Of a stretch of DNA of 64,000 bases, positions 35,279 through 47,039 are shown piece after piece (within the stretch, counting starts at the first letter, position 1; the number at the start of each line of letters is the position of its first letter). Source of the stretch: Panopea generosa (lineage: Eukaryota > Mollusca > Bivalvia > Adapedonta > Hiatellidae); contig CM055897.1 of the NCBI GenBank assembly GCA_029582155.1, positions 19,624,857 to 19,688,856 of the forward strand, written 5' to 3'. The notes beneath the pieces were generated by a model. The model ran no database searches. It saw nothing but the letters and a program-made list of their open reading frames with translations, and had not been told where the DNA came from. The position numbers and the translations under genes were made by a program.

Positions 35279-37485
35279 TGGTTAGTGGAAGTCATGGCGG
35301 TCAGCTTGTAGTTGTAGTATTCAGTGGAAGTCATGGTGGTCAACTGGTAGTTGTAGTGGTTAGTGGAAGTCACGGCGGTCAACTGGCAGTTGTAGTGGCT
35401 AGTGGAAGTCATGGCGGTCAACTGGCAGTTGTAGTGGCTAGTGGACGTCATGGTGGTCAACTGTTAGTTGTAGTGGCTAGTGGAAGTCATGGCGGTCAAC
35501 TGGCAGTTGTAGGGGCTAGTGGAAGTCATGGCGGTAAACTGGCAGTTGTAGTGGCTAGTGGAAGTCATGGTGGTCAACTTGCAGTTGTAGTGGCAAGTGG
35601 TAGTCATGGCGGTCAACTGGTAGTTGTAGTGGCTAGTGGAAGTCATGGTGGTCAACTGTTAGTTGTAGTGGTTAGTGGAAGACATGGCGGTCAACTGGCA
35701 GTTGTAGTGGCTAGTGGAAGTCATGGTGGTCAACTTGCAGTTGTAGTGGCTAGTGGTAGTCATGGCGGTCAACTGGCAGTTGTAGTGGTTAGTGGAAGTC
35801 ATGGCGGTCAACTGGTAGTTGTAGGGGTAGTGATGTAGGTTATTATGGCAGAGGTAGTTACATTGGTTAGTGGAAGTCATGGAGGTCAACTGGTAGTTGT
35901 AGGGGTTGTGATGTAGGTTATTGTGGCAGATGTTGTTACATTTGTTAGTGGAGGTCATGGCGGTCAAATGGTAGTTGTAGTGGTAAGTGGAAGTCATGGC
36001 GGTCAACTGGTAGTTGTAGTGGTAAGTGGAAGTCATGGCGGTCAACTGGCAGTTGTAGTGGCTAGTGGAAGTCGTGGCGGTCAACTGGTAGTTGTAGGGG
36101 TAGTGATGTAGGTTACTGTGGCAGAGGTAGTTACATTTGTTAGTGGGAGTCATGGCGGTCAACTGGTAGTTGTAGTGGCTAGTGGAAGTCATGGCGGTCA
36201 ACTGGTAGTTGTAGTGGCTAGTGGAAGTCGTGGCGGTCAACTGGTAGATGTAGTGGTTAGTGGAAGTCATGGCGGTCAACTGGTAGATGTAGTGGTTAGT
36301 GGAAGTCGTGGCGGTCAACTGGTAGTTGTAGGGGTTATTGGAAGTCATGGCGGTCATCTGGTAGTTGTAGGGGTTAGTGGAAGTCAGCTGGTAGTTGTAG
36401 TCGTTATTGGAAGTCATGGCGGTCAACTGGTAGTTGTAGTGGTTAGTGGACGTCATGGCAGTCAACTGGTAGTTGTAGTGGTTAGTGGAAGTCATGGCGG
36501 TCAACTGGTAGATGTAGTGGTTAGTGGAAGTCGTGGCGGTCAACTGGTAGTTGTAGGGGTTATTGGAAGTCATGGCGGTCATCTGGTAGTTGTAGGGGTT
36601 AGTGGAAGTCAGCTGGTAGTTGTAGTCGTTATTGGAAGTCATGGCGGTCAACTGGTAGTTGTAGTGGTTAGTGGACGTCATGGCAGTCAACTGGTAGTTG
36701 TAGTGGTTAGTGGAAGTCATGGCGGTCAACTGGTAGTTGTAGGGGTTAGTGGAAGTCATGGCGGTCAACTGGAAGTCATGGCGGTCAACTGGTAGTTGTA
36801 GTGGTTAGTGGAAGTCATGACGGTCAAATGGTAGTTGTAAGGGCTAGTGGAAGTAATGGCGACTGGTAGTTGTAGGGGCTAGTTGAAGTCATGGCGGTCA
36901 AATGATAGTTGAAGGGGCTAGTGGAAATCATGGTGGTCAAATGGTAGTTGTAGGGGCTAGTGGAAGTCATGGAGGTTAAATGGTAGTTGTAGGGGCTAGT
37001 GGAAGTCATGGCGGTCAACTGGTAGTTGTAGGGGCTAGTGGAAGTCGTGGAGGTCAAATGGTAGTTGTAGGGGCTAGTGGAAGTCATGGGGGTCAACTGG
37101 TAGTTGTAGGGGCTATTGGAAGTCATGGGGGTCAACTGGTAGTTGTAGGGGCTAGTGGAAGTCATGGCGGTCAAATGGTAGTTGTAGGGGCTATTGAAAG
37201 TCATGGCGGTCAACTGGTAGTTGTAGTGGCTAGTGGAAGTCATGGCTGTCAACTGGTAGTTGTAGTTGCTAGTGGAAGTCATGGCGGTCAACTGGTAGTT
37301 GTAGTGGCTAGTGGAAGTCATGGCGGTCAACTGGTAGTTGTAGGGGCTAGTGAAAGTCATGGCAGTCAACAGGAAGTCATGGCGGTCAACTGGTAGTTGT
37401 AGGGGTTAGTGGACGTCATGGCGATCAGCTGGTAGTTGTAGGAGTTGGTGGACGTCATGGCGATCAGCTGGTAGTTGTAGTGGTA
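35279..37485. repeat. 39-bp minisatellite array, 2.2 kb
   Basis: The unit is AGTGGAAGTCATGGCGGTCA followed by ACTGGTAGTTGTAGTGGTT. The period of 39 bp (13 codons) keeps frames open on both strands: the plus strand repeats SGSHGGQLVVVVV and the minus strand repeats MTSTNHYNYQLTA. Frames reach 188, 225 and 369 codons. Three inserted variant blocks with GTGATGTAGGTTA and GCAGAGGTAGTTACAT (near 35829, 35907 and 36101) and indel units interrupt the frames. There is no signal peptide, start context or splice structure pointing to expression, so I treat it as non-coding. It contains a 225-bp segmental duplication (36282-36506 repeated at 36507-36731). Confidence 0.93.
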
Positions 37486-37491
37486 ATGTTA

Positions 37492-37782
37492 TGTGACCTG
37501 ACGCGGGCTGTCAATCAAACAGGTCGATAATCCAATCAGCGATCGATATTGTTTCCAGGTGCGATATTTTTCTTAGACAAACGAACGGTATCTAAGTAAA
37601 CACTACATTGTATTACATTGTATTTATTGGACAAACAACGTCACGTGACCAATGAGTCATTTACCATAGACAAGCGAACGGTATCTAAGTAAACACTTCA
37701 TTGTATTACATTATATTTACTTAGACAAACACCGCCACGTGGTCAGTGCACGGAGGGGTAGTTGTCATCGCGTCTGGTCAGT
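37492..37782. mobile_element. MITE-like element (family J), internally duplicated
   Basis: The left end TGTGACCTGACGCG and the reverse complement of the right end, ACTGACCAGACGCG, form imperfect terminal inverted repeats. The body (TCAATCAAACAGGTCGATAA, TCCAATCAGCGATCGATATT, CACTACATTGTATTACATTG, CACGTGACCAATGAG) matches the element at 60722-60919. Here an internal 93-bp block starting AGACAAACGAACGGTATC is tandemly duplicated (37575 and 37668), giving 291 bp against 198 bp. It abuts the end of the 39-bp array. No coding capacity. Confidence 0.75.
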
Positions 37783-37783
37783 T

Positions 37784-38260
37784 GTGGTGGTAGTTCAAGT
37801 GTTGTTTATTACAGTATCACCTCTATTGAAATTGCCAGCCACACACTATGCTTATGTGACACCTTTATGTTTAAGTACACATGTACTTCCTGAAAGCTAT
37901 CCTCGCCAGGCGTCAGGCTGTTACACATTCGGTACTAGCTCCGGCCGCATCAGAAAAAAACACGTTATTATATGTTATTTTGGTAGGTGTGATGGTTGTA
38001 GTAGTAGTTGTAACGGTAGTGATAGATGTAGTGGAAGTTAATATGGTACTTGCAGTGGTAGTGGTAACAGTAATGATAATTGTAGTGGCTATGGCAGAGG
38101 TAGATATGTAATTGTAGTGGCCAGTTGTAGTGATAATTGTTGTGTAAGCGGACGTGGTAGTGGTTGCTGTACGATTTGTAGCGGTCATGGAAGTGGTAAC
38201 TGTAGTGGTGGTGTATGTTGTATTGGTGATAGCAGTGGTTATATTAGTAGCCGACGATTG
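37784..38260. repeat. degenerate GTAGTG/GGTAGTGGT-rich sequence
   Basis: From about 37985 the sequence is an irregular mix of GTAGTGGTAGTG, GTAATGATAATTGTAGTG and similar words, which keeps Val-rich and Thr-rich frames open on opposite strands. It may be decayed minisatellite DNA on the far side of the family J element. Coding use is not supported. Confidence 0.55.
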
Positions 38261-38261
38261 G

Positions 38262-38639
38262 ATTCCGGACCTCTGCATTGTATTGTTAGGTATCAGCTGG
38301 TTTCCGACTTCGCAGTTCTTTATGTAACCATTAGAGGATGACTTTATATGTTTACCTAGCGAACCCGTGTATCAGAGGTTATATTCATAGCACAGAATAG
38401 GTCATTCGTCAAAGAACCGCACGAATCTGGACGGTTTGTTATCTGGATATATCCAGTCTACTTTGAGCTATTGTGTTTCTCCTTGACATGTCTAATCTGT
38501 TGAAATATTGACTTGTGTTGTCCAATTTACATTTTCCCAATATGGGTATTTTTTACATTTAAAAGAACACATATGTTTACAATGGAAAGGTGATTGACTT
38601 ACCTTCTAAGGTACACATATCAGTGTTGATTGGCGACTG
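38262..38639. other. Spacer, no gene seen
   Basis: No feature identified. Confidence 0.35.
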
Positions 38640-38640
38640 A

Positions 38641-38859
38641 TTGGATATTTAGCGTCATGTTTATTCCATCGAGGGCTAACAGATGATCAGTTAATCTAAC
38701 CACTCTTTCTTAGGAGCTTGGGAAGTTAACCAGTACTCGAGTACATCCCATCTCCGCAAGGAACTATAACTTTCCCACTTTAATTAGCTGTGAGATTCGA
38801 ACTCACCACCCTTGGATTGATAGTCAGACGCGCTACAACTGAACTAATCTCGCCCGGCT
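38641..38859 (-). mobile_element. SINE-A copy with internal deletion
   Basis: On the minus strand it begins CCGGGCGAGATTAGTTCAGT, with B box GAGTTCGAATCTC, and jumps to the CTAATTAAAGTGGGAAAG part of the body, so the CTCCGTGATGATT to CACCGCTGATT segment is lost. It continues to ATGACGCTAAATATCC at 38641. Confidence 0.8.
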
Positions 38860-38860
38860 A

Positions 38861-39874
38861 TTAGTGTTGAAATAAGAATCAAACATCTGTCGATGGTATG
38901 GGAAATACGTCTTGTGTAATTCAAATGTCTACATAGAATACTGTTACTGAGGAAAACGACATAATATGGCCTAACTGCATGTAGCCGACAAAAAGCGGAT
39001 CAAATTTGAAACATTTATTTTTCTAACACATATTGTCTCTGAAACTGTGGAGACGCACACATGCACACAACGCAGACGTACTTGTACAAAGTCGTGTCTG
39101 ATGCATGTTAATGCTGAAAATCGATCTTTTGATTTGCATGCGTTCCAAACAGCTCTGGTGCAGTTATAGGATGTCTGTTGAACTTGGAATAGAAGGAATC
39201 TGAAATTCAAAGAGGTTTGCGTCAAAAGTCAATAGTTTGATACATGTATAGGTAATAATGGAATGTGGTTTCAATTTAATGCTTACTTTATGCGAGATCA
39301 AATTATGGCATAGGTCACAAAGTTGTTCAGAGAATAGCAAAAACATGTTTATGCCAATATTGTGTTACTTTGATTATGCCGCAAAGTGAATTGTTATTAA
39401 CAAAAACTAACGTTAACGACAAGTCGTTATTTTCCTGACTTTTTCATGATGTATTAATTGCATGAACCATGCGTTTTAAGTGTTATATTTCGTGAAAATT
39501 ACAATTGTTTCAAGAACCGCTTTCTCGTCAATAGTACGGTCAAAGGTCATGAGCTAACTAATACAGCGTACTTTGTTCGCATGGATCAATGTCACATGCT
39601 TGATGTAACACGGTTGCTATAGTCGTGTTATTTAATCTTATTTTTATAATTAACAGGTGCATAATCATCTCATATATCATGTTTTCTTACAAGTGTTTTA
39701 TCTTTGCATATACCTGTAAATTATATAAATACTTTATTACCTGTAAAGTAAATAGTCTTAGTTCATTTCGTACCTGTAAATTAAATAAATATGCCAGCAA
39801 TGATAAAATGGTTGTCTTATTGTTTAGTACTTGAAGTTGTTTTCGTATCTGTTCACATCAGAATTCTTTACTTA
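38861..39874. other. AT-rich spacer, no gene recognised
   Basis: The 84-codon minus-strand frame at 38971-39225 has no recognisable domain. AT-rich with repeated CCTGTAAATTA phrases at 39712-39785. Confidence 0.4.
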
Positions 39875-39875
39875 T

Positions 39876-40136
39876 ATTAGCCCAGTCGGTAGCGCGTCGG
39901 ACTATCAATCAGGGGGTCACGAGTTCGTATCCCCACCCGGACACAGTCTCCGTGATGATTGATCTACGACATAGCATCTCATTGTCATTCGCCTCTCATC
40001 GCAGATTGAAGTGAGAAATTTATCAGTTATTTGCTGAGATGGGTGTACTCGAGCACTGGTTAACATTCCAATGGATCCAAAGAAAACGTGGTTAGGTTAA
40101 ACCGATCATCTGTTAACACTCGATTGCATAAAATAC
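39876..40136 (+). mobile_element. SINE-A copy
   Basis: A box TTAGCCCAGTCGGTAGCGCG and B box GAGTTCGTATCCCC are followed by CAGTCTCCGTGATGATTGAT and a diverged body. The 3' GACGCTAAA tail has decayed to GCATAAAATAC. The first ~8 bp of the head are not visible. Confidence 0.8.
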
Positions 40137-40137
40137 A

Positions 40138-40578
40138 TTATAAAATATGCTTTACTATAGATTTATGCCAAAGAACATGCATATATACCCCAGGCAATCC
40201 ATAAATATGCCGATATGTACCAGAACGACTCACGTTTGACAAAACATATCGAATCGCCGATCAATATCGATTTGTCTGCTAAATATCGTATCGTGTACAA
40301 CACCTGAAAAGAGCCACCTGAAAAAAACTATATTTATACAATATCGGAGGATTAATTATCGATAAACAATAAAAAAAAATTCTCGGTATAATCGTTGTGT
40401 TAGACTGGCAACAAATTACTCTCACTTTTATTCGTGTGATTCAATACCTACTTCCGTATCTTCTATCGTGTAATTCAAACTCTCAGTTGGTCATTTGGCT
40501 ACCCCAAGGCGTACACAAAGCAAAGCCGTGTTTTCACTGGGCAAGTAATCACATCGACAACTTATAGAATTTGTAATT

Positions 40579-40582
<4 letters not shown>
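40138..40582. other. AT-rich spacer, no gene seen
   Basis: Contains several ATATCG/CGATAT words but no recognised feature. Confidence 0.4.

Positions 40583-40583
<1 letters not shown>

Positions 40584-40643
<60 letters not shown>
40584..40643. repeat. (TA)n microsatellite
   Basis: Sixty bases of alternating TA. Confidence 0.95.
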
Positions 40644-40644
<1 letters not shown>

Positions 40645-40645
<1 letters not shown>

Positions 40646-42255
40646 CTTTTACACTTGAGCAATTGACGATAATTAATCAATAACTCGCCAGAGACAAGTT
40701 CACGCGAGATTTGCTGTTCCGATGATCGCGACCGTCAGCCGCACATTACTGTTCGCGCTCGGAGTAAGAATCATGCGGGTATACATTACTAATTAATAAG
40801 CCTACAAAAGCCTGACATTTGCAGCAATCGACGACTGCGGCGTTTCGACAGCAGCCCCATCATGAAGTGAATATAGGCGATAATCCATCAGTGACGGAAT
40901 ATAGGAGCTGAAATCGATAGAAACACTTTCCGACACGCCTTCACTTGGTGGCAACAGTACTGTTCTGTATATTGGAAAGGACGCTGTCATGTTGTTAAAT
41001 GATGGTGGAAAAATTGGAAAAGTAATTTCTAGTTAAATGTTGCTTCTAATATAGGTATATAGACAAACGTATAAAGCTATACACAAGCGACAGGTTGAAT
41101 ACAATATGACTTGTGTTGTTGAAATGTTTATCGATTTGCCATTAAGCTAGACGTTGAACGTAAACAGTTTATCATGAACAAGAGAAACAGAATATTGTGA
41201 AATTTGGATTCATAGAGACATTTTTCCTTTACTTTGTTTTGGATACAAGCGTTAGGTAATATGTATAATACGCACTTGTAAATACAGTGTAAGTACAAGA
41301 AAGGAGAGCTTGTGAAATGTTTTAATCATCGTGGAGACGACATCTGTGTTAGACGTACAGCGGAAATACTAGGCAAGAAATGCAAATATATGTTACATTT
41401 GAGTGAACTTTATGTCATATAATCTTCAGGGGATTTTCAAACATTTACATAATTGTGTTATTTTGCATTTTCACTGTATATGCACGTCTCTGACGTTAAT
41501 GCCAAATATGAATTTTAAATTGAATCCATATTTGTGAACGCATTTAACTTAATTTTGTGCAAGCTTCGTACTTTTCCTAGGCAATGGATGTATTTCTGTC
41601 GATTCCATCTGTAATTTTGTCTAAATTTATGAATGTATAATCTGTGTATTAAACAGTGTGCATATGTTTTGCCAAAAGGCGTTATATATATATATATAAT
41701 TGTGATAACCCTACAGTTGGATGCTTATCATACTTTTCGTCATATCAGTGAATTTATCTCATCATATCTGTCAGATGAAATACATCTTAAATCTATTTTA
41801 GATACCTGAATTATTTTTCTGTGCAAACGGAACACGTACTTAAAATAAGTTATAAATATTGTCGAAACCGGCAAAATAATTATTGCGAGTTCTCATGAAC
41901 GACTTAAACATCGTCATCGTCGTTTCAAACCAAAATACGGATTTATTCCCTGCTCCCGGTCCGGTATAAGCGTCACTTAGTGGCGATATCTCGCGTGCTC
42001 CGTGTATGTCATGTATAATTGATTCCCCGGAATTAATGCGGATTCATTAATCAATATAGAATCGGAAATACTCCAAAACTGGCAAGTGATAAAATGTCTC
42101 TGACAGGATTAGAGCGTAATGCACAGTATTCGCATTAGGTAAGGATATTGTTTTATATGTTCTTATATGTTATTTTGTATGATTTGTATTCAAATAGATA
42201 TAGAGAGATATGGGAAACTTAGAAAAAGAAACAGAGATACATAGAAAGATACAGG
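40645..42255. other. AT-rich stretch, no gene recognised
   Basis: A 62-codon minus-strand frame (40802-40990) shows no recognisable domain. A short (TA)n tract lies at about 41683-41699. No elements identified. Confidence 0.4.
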
Positions 42256-42256
42256 G

Positions 42257-42385
<129 letters not shown>

Positions 42386-42386
42386 C

Positions 42387-43383
42387 TGAAAGTACAAAGG
42401 ACAGACGGACGGGCGTGCAGGAAGACAGACAGGCAAGCAGAAAGTTAGGCAGTTTATGACTCGCCGAATTCTGTTGTATTTTGTAATAGCATGTAAACCT
42501 ATTAAAGATGCTTCACCTATAACTTTCAGTTAAGTAAATGATGAAAAGTTTATTAAATCTCAGAGAGGAAGGTCCTGTTCGAAGATAATTGATGATTTCG
42601 TCCTTGTAGTTTATCGTATCGATGAGAAATTCGTTTATACACAGATCGGCGATTTCCGTTTTATTCGTGATTGTTTTAGTATAACCCGATACTAACCAAT
42701 GAGTGACTTTAGTATTTAGTCAACACAATAAAAGTGTTTTACATTACAGAAAAGCAATATAAGATATTAAACAAAATATCCATAATATATGATGTTTGAT
42801 GTAAATGTGCAGTTTCACTGCTAAGATCGAAAAAATATCGGCAATACAGGTGAGACCTCTATAAATGACCTGCACACTTAATATAACCAAATATTTTTAG
42901 AACTTTCATATATGAAATATTGGCTTAAATATATTTATTCATTCAAATGTACATATATACACATACGTTTATGTATACATATGGATTAGAACGGAAGCTA
43001 AAATCTTCGTAGTTCTAAGTTCTTTTCCATGACATTATACATTGTGAACAGATTTGGCAGATTATTAACAATTAAATTTATGTTCTTAGTATAACGAATA
43101 TTACCTACTAGTAGTTCAAAATATATTTCGTATAAATGTTTAACATACTTTTAGGAATATTGGTTCTGATATATTTAAGAAACTTAGAAAAAGAAGCGAG
43201 AAATTAGATAAGAAAAAAGAATGATTAAAATGATTAAAGTTTTGTATATATTATGTGAATTCACACACTTATAATAATTACTATTTTTGAACAAGTTCAG
43301 AACGGCATGGACGAAATAGAGAGACGGACTGACCTCACCACGTAAATAGAAATAGCATTGTTAGTTCTTCAGACTTTCATGTT
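42387..43383. other. AT-rich spacer, no gene seen
   Basis: No coding frame or repeat recognised before the retrotransposon remnant. Confidence 0.4.
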
Positions 43384-43384
43384 C

Positions 43385-45200
43385 AGGAGAAGCGATTAGT
43401 ATTTGTGAACTGCTTCAAATATTACGATTTTATTGTCATAAGAGAGTTGCGGTGCACCAAAAAGAAAAGTATATTTAAAGAAACTGTACATAACTCACTG
43501 ACATATGTTATGAGCGGTATGCGTTGATACTGGTAAAGGTGGCAATTGAGAAAGAAGTGAGCTGTGCTTTTTATTTGTCCACATATACACAGAGGGGAAT
43601 CTTCAATGAGTTTAAGAAATAGATGTTGCTTAAGTGCACTACAGCTCGTTCGGAGGTGGGCATACACTAATTAGCATTTCCTTGAACCCATGATAAATAA
43701 ATTAGGTACTTTTGGTTCGCTACTTTCAAGTTGGTGTTTAAAAGCATTCAGAGACTATATGCTTGTCTTGTTTCAAGTGATATATTGTTCCAATCACGGA
43801 CAACGGAAGGAATTAGGGAATTTGAGTACAGAGCTGTTCTTGAAGTAGGGATTTAAATAGTGTTATTGTTTCTGAGGTTGTACATGTAATTTGCATTTGT
43901 AAGAGGAAAAACTAATGAACATAAATATGGTAGTACCATTCAGTGGATCATTTTATGAAAAATAGTAAGTTTGTGGTTAGTTCGACGCGTTTCAAGACTT
44001 TCCAATCCTACTTCAGAATTCAAGTTATTAATAGATATTAGTTTTGTAACTCCAGTTGTTATACGTGCAGCTTAGTTCAGTATTTTATCAAGTTCATATT
44101 TTTTTGTAATTTGTACAATTATCCCAAATAACACTGGCATATTTTAATAAAGGAATACATGACATGTAAAAAGTTTCGTGTGATTTTCTATATAACTGAA
44201 TTTTTTTTCATAACATTTATTTTAGCCGAAGCTTTATTCTTAATATAGTCAATATGAGTGTGCCAGCTGCAGTTATTTGATAAAGATACCCTTAGATTTT
44301 TGTGTGGTGACACACCTAAAATGTGTTGGTTCTGAATTAAAGGTTGGGGATGAACGAATTGAATGCGTTTGCGAGATACATGCATTGACTCGGTTTTGGT
44401 TCGATTAAAAGGAACCATCGATTATTTGACCATTCAGATATTTTATTTATGTCAGAATTTAATGACTAAGCGGCATTGACATATCATTATAATGATTAAT
44501 TATAGAATAATGGCTTGTATCATCGGCAAAAAGTCGTATGTTGGAGACAATATCAGATACTTTGTCATTTATATAAACTGGAAACAGAAGTGGACCTAAT
44601 ATAGATCCCTGGGTAACACCAGTTTTAATTGATCTCGAATTAGACCCAGTACCTGGAATGACAATACAATGACGTATGTCTTTAAGATAGTCAGTTAAAG
44701 GATTCAAAAGTTGGCAAGATATGCCAGTTGCTTTTAATTTAGCCATTAACCCTTTGTGCCAAACTCTATCAAATGCTTTTCTTATTTAAAAAAAATAATA
44801 CAACCTTGGCCTCTTTGCTATCGTCAATCGCTTTGCAGAAGGTATTGTAAAGATAAGATAGCTGATTGATAGTTGAATCACCAGGCACACAACCAGATTA
44901 AAATGAGGAGAGAAAGTTACCATCTCGAAAATAATTGAACATATGCTTAGATATGAACCTTTCACATACATTTTTTAATACACTAATAAGTAAATTGGTC
45001 TGTATTAAAGCCAAATACTGGTCTCCTTTCTTGTAAATAGCACATATACGAACGCTTCCTTTCAAACTTTGGGGTAAAAACCGTTTGTTGAGCAAGTAAT
45101 AAACAAATCTCATAATGGGGTCGATAATTCATTACTTAGTTATCGGAGCACATAATTATTAATTTCATCGGGAATGAAATATTGGTCAAACACATGACTT
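43385..45200 (-). pseudogene. decayed non-LTR retrotransposon (RT to C-terminal domain)
   Basis: Minus-strand remnant of a LINE second ORF, readable as consecutive pieces in shifting frames. 44898-45113 carries a fingers-like segment with YKKGD followed by LISVLKNVCERFISKHMF. Around 44820-44890 lies a PGDSTINQL-like segment. 44459-44746 carries TQGSILGPLLF and the catalytic FADD box (44519-44530). 44188-44418 is a post-RT segment. 43422-43667 has the cysteine-rich C-terminal piece with CICG and HFFLNC. At least three frameshifts and several stops inactivate it. The endonuclease domain is not visible, so it is 5'-truncated or too diverged upstream of ~45200. The FADD and C-terminal pattern suggests a jockey/CR1/L2-type element; the clade is not resolved. 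Confidence 0.85.
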
Positions 45201-45201
45201 T

Positions 45202-46202
45202 AACCGGAAAATTGTTTGCCAAAACTATACACGCCTACACGAAACAAAACATTTGAACATGTGAAACTAAGCCAGTCTTTGACAAATAGGGCAAATATAT
45301 TATTAGATGCTATGATATTGTATGTGCTAGTACTGAGCACATAATATACCAATTCTTGTTAATTAGACACGTAACTAAGGATGGAAACAATGGTGTTTTT
45401 ATCAGGTGTTTGACAAAACACAAAGATTTGATTTTCCCGGCATTTAAACCAATTTTGTCATTTTTATCAAATTAATGTATTACCCAATAGGTTAATTCTT
45501 GTAAACTTTTTTTTCTGTTTTTGATAGTACAGCATGAATCTCAAGAAATTATTTGCTCTTATTGTTTCATTTTTAAAAACGGGACAAAATTAACATTTAA
45601 AATCTAAAACCGGTAAAATCAATGCCAATAGCAGTGATCTCGAAAGGTGAAAACCCACTATATTAAACTCCGTACATGTATAATAAATAAATAAATGTGT
45701 AAATCTAGGAGTAGATGCCCAATGATTCGAGCATATATTATTGTAATAGTGCACACACGGCGAAATTAAGCATGCTTATTTTGCGATCCAGTGGCCCTGA
45801 CCCCAACATTTATCATTCAATTATGTCCGAGATCGTGTGGTTATATAATTAATGGATTGCGTATTTATTCAGTTATGATCCAAATAAAAAATATTTGCGA
45901 TAGCGTGCGCACAAGGTCAAGTAGTAGAGTATTTGTTTGATGATTCAAGGGGCATAACTCGGACATGAATGATCTCATTTGGCCAGTTTGTTCGATGTAT
46001 ATAATGGTTGTATAATCACTATGATAGTGCGGCTATGGAATTTGCTGATGCCAGAGTGCATGAATATTTGATAAAGCCAGTTCGAGAACTTACACAATAA
46101 ATAGCGGTTATACATCTGTGGGACCCCATTTGCAGGATCCTCTTCAGTAGGGCCTGTGGCATTTGGAGAAGGATGGCAGTGATTAATACTGAAGAAGAGG
46201 AT
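45202..46202. other. AT-rich spacer, no gene recognised
   Basis: The first ~300 bp may hold further unrecognisable upstream sequence of the retrotransposon. The phrase CAAGGGGCATAACTCGG near 45948 resembles AAAGGGCATAACTCTGG near 10316 and may mark another old dispersed repeat. Confidence 0.35.
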
Positions 46203-46203
46203 A

Positions 46204-46388
46204 GTGTTGTTGTATATTGTTTAGGATCGCTAGCGAACAGACCTAGGACTATCCTCTAAAAGCTGAGCGCCAAGCGAGGAAGCTGTTAATGCCATTTTTC
46301 AAGATTTTGGTATGACTCGGTCAGGGATCGAACCCACGACCTTCCATATCCGAAGCGGAAGCTCTACCATTAGATTTTGCTGCGGCCT
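46204..46388 (-). mobile_element. SINE-C copy with internal deletion
   Basis: The minus-strand head (CAAAATCTAATGGTAGAGCT, TCCGCTTCGGATATGG, GTGGGTTCGATCC) and proximal body are present. The 3' tail (GCGATCCTAAACAATATAC) is joined directly to the GTCTGTT part, so the GTATCATACC-type centre is missing. It is head to head with the next SINE-C copy. Confidence 0.75.
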
Positions 46389-46437
46389 CACTATTTGTAT
46401 GTATATCATGTATAGGTACGTCTTGATTGTCAAGATT

Positions 46438-46681
46438 AACGAGGTCGTGGGCACGATTCCCGGCCGGTCATACCAAAGACGAGAAGCTTCTTCGCTTGAC
46501 ACTCAGCATTTCTATGTCTGGTATTCCTGGTGTCAGTATTATGTTATTGGGTTGGATAGTGTACCATGTGTCTGGGGCATGATAATCCAGTGTGGGAACA
46601 TTCAGAATACTTTCTCAAGTAGACACCATCGCGATATGACTGAAAAACGACGCTAAACACCATACAACAACAACAACAACA
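46438..46681 (+). mobile_element. SINE-C copy, 5'-truncated
   Basis: It starts near the B box (GGTCGTGGGCACGATTCCC) and carries GTGTACCATGTGTCTGGGGC, ATGATAATCCAGTGTGGG and CAAGTAGACACCATCGCGAT. It ends CGACGCTAAACACCATAC with a (CAA)n tail. Its head faces the head of the minus-strand copy ~49 bp away. Confidence 0.8.
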
Positions 46682-46682
46682 T

Positions 46683-46895
46683 ACTAATAGTATTATACGA
46701 CTGAATGAGATACGCCATACCAGCAGCAACAATACAGGTTAATCACTTGCTATTGTGAACACCGAAGGTTGTTTATTAACATCGATTTGTCGTCATTAAA
46801 TTTCCAATATGGTTGTAACAGTGATCCCAAGACAGATGTTAACGACCGTTTAGAAAATGAGAGTTCGTTCCATAGGTTAATCATCTAGTTTTGTA
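46683..46895. other. Short spacer
   Basis: No feature seen. Confidence 0.3.
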
Positions 46896-46896
46896 A

Positions 46897-47031
46897 TGGG
46901 CTTTAACGCCATAGTCAACGCATTTCAGGTTATATATATATATATATATATGACATATCCAGTTTTATTGGTGGAGGTAGACTTCAGAACGAGTCTGAGG
47001 AGAACCACCGCCCTTCCGCAAGTTACTGGCA
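46897..47031 (-). mobile_element. SINE-B 3' part (headless)
   Basis: On the minus strand it reads CAGTAACTTGCGGAAGGGCG, GTGGTTCTCCTCAGACTCG, then ACTGGATATGTC and, after an expanded (TA)n at 46930-46951, AACCTGAAATGCGTTGAC and GGCGTTAAAGCCC. The tRNA-Leu-like head is absent. In its place the minus strand joins family H sequence. Confidence 0.75.
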
Positions 47032-47039
47032 TAAGCTGT

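Noticed and set aside
35659..36768. 369-codon minus-strand frame (repeats of MTSTNHYNYQLTA)
   Set aside because: Explained by a 39-bp tandem repeat with no stop in the unit; the opposite strand is equally open.
46312..46656. 114-codon plus-strand frame
   Set aside because: It spans the head-to-head SINE-C pair and reads SINE sequence in both orientations.
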